A stretch of DNA of 26,796 nt from DATELY01 sp035276085 (GTDB lineage Bacteria > Pseudomonadota > Gammaproteobacteria > Steroidobacterales > Steroidobacteraceae), in contig DATELY010000242.1 of the NCBI GenBank assembly GCA_035276085.1, positions 1-26,796 of the forward strand, written 5' to 3'. Under the pieces are notes generated by a model. That model was not told the DNA's origin, searched no databases, and was given only the letters and a program-made list of their open reading frames with translations. Made by a program: the position numbers and the translations under genes. This document shows positions 22,793 to 26,796 of the stretch, in pieces. Each line of letters begins with the position of its first letter. Position 1 is the stretch's first letter.

Positions 22793-24285
22793 ACACCGAA
22801 TCCAACGCTGCGGCATCGCCCTGGACTGGAGAGCTCGATCCGGCTCGCAAGTACAAGCTGCTCATTGGTGGACAGTTCGTCGATGGCGCGGCAGGCGAGA
22901 CGTTCCAATGCGAATACCCGTTTACGGGTGAGAAATGGGGCGCCGCGCCGTTGGCCACCGCCGCGGACGTCGACCGCGCGGTCAAGGCGGCGGACACAGC
23001 GTTTCGCTCCGGCTGGCGGTATTCGACACCGCTGCAGCGGGCGACGCTGCTGCGCAAGCTGGCCGTGTTGCTGCGCGCAGATGCGACCGCGCTGGGCCTG
23101 CTGCAGGTTCACGAAAACGGCAAGCTGCTCAGTGAGATGCAGGGCACCGGCCCTGGCCTTGCGGTACTGGCCGAATTCATGGCCAGCCTTGCCGAAACTG
23201 CATACGGCTACACCTCGCTATCCAACGTTCCGAACACGACGAGCTACGACGTGCGCGAGCCCATCGGCGTGGTGGCCGCGATCACGCCCTGGAACAGTCC
23301 GCTGTCCTTGCTCGCATGGAAGCTGTTTCCGGCGCTGGCTGCCGGCAACACGGTGGTGGCCAAGCCGTCCGAAGTCACGCCCCTGTCGACGCTGCGTTTT
23401 GGCGAGCTGTGTACGAAAGCGGGCTTCCCCGATGGCGTGGTCAATATCGTCACCGGCGACGCCGAGACGGGCCGGGCGTTGGTCAACCATCCGTTGGTGA
23501 GCAAGATCGCATTCACCGGCTCGACCGCGACGGGCCGGGCTATTGCGAGCGCCGCAGCGGCCCGCAACGTTCGCCTGTCCCTGGAGCTTGGCGGCAAGTC
23601 ACCGAACATCGTGTTCGAGGATGCCGATCTCGAGCGCGCGGCCGAGGGTGTCGTCGTCGGTCTCTTCAGTTCCACCGGGCAGTCTTGTATTTCGGGTGCG
23701 CGAATCCTCGTGCAGCAATCGATCAGCGACGCCTTCCTGAAGAAACTGTCCGCGCGCGTGAGCGCCCTGAAGCTGGGAGATCCCTTGCTTGCGCAAACAC
23801 AGATCGCCCCGGTTGCAACGCGCGCTCACCTGCAAAAAGTGCTGAGCTACATCGACATCGCCAAGTCCGAAGGTGCCGTCACGCTGGTGGGCGGTGAGCG
23901 CCCGTCCGATCCGGCCCTGGCTCGAGGCTTCTTCGTCAAGCCGACGCTGTTCACCGAAGTCAGAAACGATTTCAGGATCGCGCGCGAGGAAGTGTTCGGT
24001 CCCATCGGCGCCATCATTCGATTCAAGGATGAAGAAGAGGCCGTGCGCATCGCCAACGACACGGACTACGGTCTGGCGGCGGGCATCTGGACGAGCAACG
24101 TCGGCCGGGCGCACCGCTTGATCCCGCAGATTCAGGCGGGCACGGTCTGGGTCAATCAATACCGCACCGGCGATTTGGCGCGGCCCTTTGGCGGATACAA
24201 ACACAGCGGCGTAGGGCGCGAGCTGGGGCTCAACGCGCTCGCACCGTATACCGAAATGAAGTCGGTCTATATCGCTCATCAGTAA
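22789..24285 (+). CDS. NAD(P)-dependent aldehyde dehydrogenase
   Basis: This 498-residue ALDH superfamily enzyme oxidises an aldehyde to the carboxylic acid. Catalytic Asn169 (TPWNSP), Glu266 (LELGGKSP) and nucleophile Cys300 (GQSCISGAR) are all in place. The cofactor stretch GNTVVAKPSE and the late motifs EEVFGPI and GTVWVNQYRTGD are present, and the length is normal. The ATG at 22789 is preferred (AAAGG 7 nt upstream) over one two codons earlier; the start overlaps the stop of the SDR remnant. It lies between the PQQ alcohol dehydrogenase and a dienelactone-hydrolase-family gene, fitting the second step of alcohol to acid oxidation. Natural substrate is unknown. Confidence 0.95.
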   Translation: MNTESNAAASPWTGELDPARKYKLLIGGQFVDGAAGETFQCEYPFTGEKWGAAPLATAADVDRAVKAADTAFRSGWRYSTPLQRATLLRKLAVLLRADATALGLLQVHENGKLLSEMQGTGPGLAVLAEFMASLAETAYGYTSLSNVPNTTSYDVREPIGVVAAITPWNSPLSLLAWKLFPALAAGNTVVAKPSEVTPLSTLRFGELCTKAGFPDGVVNIVTGDAETGRALVNHPLVSKIAFTGSTATGRAIASAAAARNVRLSLELGGKSPNIVFEDADLERAAEGVVVGLFSSTGQSCISGARILVQQSISDAFLKKLSARVSALKLGDPLLAQTQIAPVATRAHLQKVLSYIDIAKSEGAVTLVGGERPSDPALARGFFVKPTLFTEVRNDFRIAREEVFGPIGAIIRFKDEEEAVRIANDTDYGLAAGIWTSNVGRAHRLIPQIQAGTVWVNQYRTGDLARPFGGYKHSGVGRELGLNALAPYTEMKSVYIAHQ

Positions 24286-24300
24286 TGGTCGGAGGCAACA

Positions 24301-25023
24301 ATGACGATCACGGAGAAGGTGATTCAATATCAGGGCGACGGCTTGACCATGGTCGGCACTTACTACGCCGACTCCAATGCGTCGAAGCCGCGGCCGGGCA
24401 TCCTGGTGTTTCCCGATGCGCGTGGGCTCGATGATTTCACCCGCGAGCGTGCCCGACGTCTGGTCGAACAGGGCTATGCCGCGATGGCCTGCGATTTCTA
24501 CGGCAACGGCACGCTCTTCGACACGGTTGAGGCGGCACTGAGCTCGGCCTATGAGTTGGTCGGCAGCACGGACAAGATCGGTGCGCGCGCCGGTGCGGCG
24601 ATGAAGGCACTGAGCGAACAGAAGGGCGTCGATCCCACGAAGATTGCTGCGCTGGGCTACTGCATGGGTGGCAACGTTGCGGTGGAGCTGGCTCGCACGG
24701 GCGTGGACCTCGCGGCTGCGGTGGCCTTTCATGGCGGCTGCGTGCCGCCGCGTTACCAGGAATCGAAACGGATCAAAGCCAAGATCCTGGTGTGCACGGG
24801 TGCGGACGATCCATTCATCCCGCTGGGGATGCGCGTTGCGTTCGAAGAAGATATGCGCCAGGCCGGTGTCGATTTCCGGCTGCATCTGTACGGACGGGTT
24901 CGCCACTCATTCACTGTTCCGGACATCGACCAATTGGGATTGGCTGCGTCGAAGTACGAGCCGGCTGCAGATGCCAGGTCCTGGCTGGAAATGAAAGCGC
25001 TGTTCTCCGAGGTCTTCGGCTGA
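24301..25023 (+). CDS. Dienelactone hydrolase family protein
   Basis: This 240-residue alpha/beta hydrolase has the DLH-type Cys nucleophile (Cys121 in LGYCMGGN, the G-x-C-x-G elbow). The acid is Asp170 (TGADDPF) and the base His202 (RHSF), so the triad is complete. In classical dienelactone hydrolase a Glu near residue 36 helps activate the Cys; the matching loop here reads FPDARGL with Asp39. This protein therefore belongs to a broader branch whose substrates are mostly unknown. GGAGG lies about 7 nt before the ATG, 15 bp after the ALDH stop, so it is in the same operon. It probably hydrolyses an ester or lactone intermediate in the cytoplasm. Confidence 0.9.
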   Translation: MTITEKVIQYQGDGLTMVGTYYADSNASKPRPGILVFPDARGLDDFTRERARRLVEQGYAAMACDFYGNGTLFDTVEAALSSAYELVGSTDKIGARAGAAMKALSEQKGVDPTKIAALGYCMGGNVAVELARTGVDLAAAVAFHGGCVPPRYQESKRIKAKILVCTGADDPFIPLGMRVAFEEDMRQAGVDFRLHLYGRVRHSFTVPDIDQLGLAASKYEPAADARSWLEMKALFSEVFG

Positions 25024-25083
25024 CTGAAGTGGCAAATGCCGTAACCGGGGCTTCTGCCACACGCAACGATCAGGAGATGCATC

Positions 25084-26796
25084 ATGTACGACACGATCAT
25101 TCGTGGCGGGTCTGTCGCTGACGGGCGGGGAGGCGAGCCTTATGCTGCCGACGTCGCCATCAAGGATGGACAGATCGCGGAAATCGGAACCGTTTCGGCA
25201 CGAGCACATGAAGTGATCGATGCATCCGGAGCGCTCGTGACGCCCGGTTTCATCGACATCCACACGCACTACGACGGACAGTTCCTGTGGGATGACCGTA
25301 TCGATCCGAGCTTTTCGCATGGGGTCACGACCGCCATTGCCGGCAATTGCGGTGTCGGCTTTGCGCCCGTGTTGAGCGAGTACCGTCAGAAACTCCTCGA
25401 GTTGATGGAGGGCGTCGAGGACATTCCCGGCGTCGTGCTCGACGAAGGGCTGGAATGGAATTGGAAGACCTTCCCTGATTACCTCGACCGCCTGGCGAGT
25501 CGGCGGTACACGATGAGCATCGCCTCGCAGCTCACGCATGCACCGGTGCGCGTATTCGTCATGGGTGAGCGCGCCTTGCGGCATGAAGCGGCCACCCGTG
25601 AAGATATCGATCGAATGGCCGACATCGTCCGTGAGGCGATGGCGGCCGGTGCGTTTGGATTTTCCAACGGGCGGCTCACCACGCATCTTTCCAGCCGCGG
25701 CGATCAAGTGCCGGGCACTTTTGCGGAGGATGAGGAGTTGCTGGCGCTCGCCAAGGCGATGGGTAGCAGCGGCAGGGGCGTCTTTCAGATATTGCCCAAG
25801 GGAGCCAATGGCGGCATCGTTGCCGCAGCATTGACGCGTGCCGATCGTCTCGATGAGCATCGTCGCATCGAGGCCATCGCTCGAGTCTCGGGTCGTCCGG
25901 TGACGTACACAGTGGCGGAGTTCTCTGCCGATCCCGACGATCTCTACATGATGCTGGATGCAACCCGGAAGGCGAATGCCGAAGGCTTGAGGATCCGGCC
26001 GCAGATGTCTTCACGCGGCCTGGGCTCGATCCACATGCTCGACAGCTACCATGTGTTCCTGCGCCGTCCTTCCTATCTCGAAATCGCGCATCTGCCGCGA
26101 GCCGAAAGAGCCGCCGCCCTGCGTGACTCTCGCAGGCGCGCCGCGATTCTGGCGGAGGGTAACGTCGATACGGCATACGTCGGCAATCCGGCGGTGCTCG
26201 GCATGTTGAACCGCCTCGATGCCAATCTCGCGGAGAGTTTCATTCTGACCGACGTCATCGACTTCGAACCGACTGAGGATCGCAAAGTCGCCAAGCTGGC
26301 CGCCGATGCGGGCAAGAGCACCGAGGAACTGATCTACGATCATTACGCCAGCGGCGATGGCAGCAACTTCAACGTTGGCTTGTGGCAGAACTATGCGCGC
26401 GGATCCTTGGACCATATTCGGAAAGCGTTCCTCGATCCGAATGTCGTCAGCGGCCTCGCGGATGGTGGCGCGCACGTGCGCATCATCTGCGACGGTTCGG
26501 CACCGACGTTCCAACTTTGCTTCTGGGTGCGTGATCGTACGCGGGGTGAGAAGCTGCCTCTGGGACATGTCGTCCGCAAGCTGACGAGCGAACCTGCAGA
26601 CCTCCACGGACTCAACGACAGAGGTGTCATTGCGGTGGGCAAGCGGGCCGACCTCAATGTCATCGATTTTCAACGTCTCAGTCTGAAGCCGCCGGAGATA
26701 GTGCACGACCTGCCGAGCGGAGCTGGCCGTCTTCACCAGAAGTCGGTGGGCTACCTCGCGACGTTGGTGGGCGGTGTTCTCACGCGCCAGAACGAC
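25084..26796 (+). CDS. D-aminoacylase-like amidohydrolase, 3'-truncated by window edge
   Basis: 571 codons are visible with no stop; roughly 15-25 residues are probably missing at the C-terminus. The fold signature of the amidohydrolase-3/D-aminoacylase group is clear. It includes an N-terminal beta-sandwich start (MYDTIIRGGSVADGRGG), the metal motif DIHTHYDGQ (His60, His62), GNCGVGFAP (Cys90, the usual bridging Cys) and LADGGAH (Asp460). The two other metal-site histidines of D-aminoacylase are not seen where expected. The ATHMR strand is replaced by VFQILPK (234-240) and the SHLK strand by TYTVAE (275-280). It may thus bind one metal or none at the second site. AGGAG precedes the ATG by about 8 nt. 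It is last in the visible PQQ-ADH operon. Substrate is unknown. Confidence 0.85.
   Translation, partial: MYDTIIRGGSVADGRGGEPYAADVAIKDGQIAEIGTVSARAHEVIDASGALVTPGFIDIHTHYDGQFLWDDRIDPSFSHGVTTAIAGNCGVGFAPVLSEYRQKLLELMEGVEDIPGVVLDEGLEWNWKTFPDYLDRLASRRYTMSIASQLTHAPVRVFVMGERALRHEAATREDIDRMADIVREAMAAGAFGFSNGRLTTHLSSRGDQVPGTFAEDEELLALAKAMGSSGRGVFQILPKGANGGIVAAALTRADRLDEHRRIEAIARVSGRPVTYTVAEFSADPDDLYMMLDATRKANAEGLRIRPQMSSRGLGSIHMLDSYHVFLRRPSYLEIAHLPRAERAAALRDSRRRAAILAEGNVDTAYVGNPAVLGMLNRLDANLAESFILTDVIDFEPTEDRKVAKLAADAGKSTEELIYDHYASGDGSNFNVGLWQNYARGSLDHIRKAFLDPNVVSGLADGGAHVRIICDGSAPTFQLCFWVRDRTRGEKLPLGHVVRKLTSEPADLHGLNDRGVIAVGKRADLNVIDFQRLSLKPPEIVHDLPSGAGRLHQKSVGYLATLVGGVLTRQND

Noticed and set aside
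23599..24906. Minus-strand open frame of 435 codons across ALDH and the DLH-family gene
   Set aside because: It spans two well-defined plus-strand genes and their gap, and its product shows no domain.

Overview
The window looks like chromosomal DNA of a GC-rich, aerobic gammaproteobacterium. I infer a Xanthomonadales, Nevskiales or Steroidobacterales relative. The reasons are the xerD-dsbC neighbourhood (also found in E. coli), the FdxA-type 7Fe ferredoxin, ZapE, ETF:ubiquinone oxidoreductase, a PQQ lipoprotein dehydrogenase and compact minus-strand operons. This is inference from gene content, not a database match.

Layout, left to right. 1-9.3 kb, all minus strand: zapE, ETF-QO, a pair of M16 peptidases (one catalytic lipoprotein, one inactive partner, overlapping by ATGA), an SDR oxidoreductase, an acetyl-CoA-type thiolase and a leucine-dehydrogenase-like enzyme. 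Apart from zapE and the peptidases, these fit branched-chain amino acid and acyl-CoA catabolism feeding electrons to quinone. 9.4-13.2 kb is housekeeping: plsC (minus) divergent from xerD-dsbC (plus), with a CRP/Clp-like site between them, then convergent Nudix hydrolase-fdxA (minus). 13.2-13.6 kb is an intergenic region holding a 169-bp element with long perfect terminal inverted repeats (MITE-like). Directly after it, 13.6-16.4 kb (plus) is a three-gene membrane glycosylation module: GT2 transferase, GtrA-type flippase and a GT-C polytopic transferase.

16.4-20.1 kb (minus) is a catabolic-looking cluster: zinc alcohol dehydrogenase, an APH/CHK-type small-molecule kinase, a glutathione S-transferase and an atypical crotonase. 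It is divergent from a plus-strand cluster at 20.5-26.8 kb: PQQ/heme alcohol dehydrogenase lipoprotein, a remnant of an SDR, aldehyde dehydrogenase, dienelactone-hydrolase-family protein and a D-aminoacylase-like amidohydrolase that runs off the right edge. The two arms share a 397-bp intergenic region and together resemble a pathway that oxidises an alcohol to aldehyde to acid with downstream ring, ester or amide processing. The substrate cannot be read from the sequence.

No transcription factor, tRNA, rRNA, CRISPR array, integrase of a mobile island or intact transposase was recognised. The strongest candidates for something little described are the MITE-headed glycosylation operon and the divergent PQQ-ADH/kinase/GST/amidohydrolase locus. 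Several enzymes in that locus lack residues that are canonical in their families.
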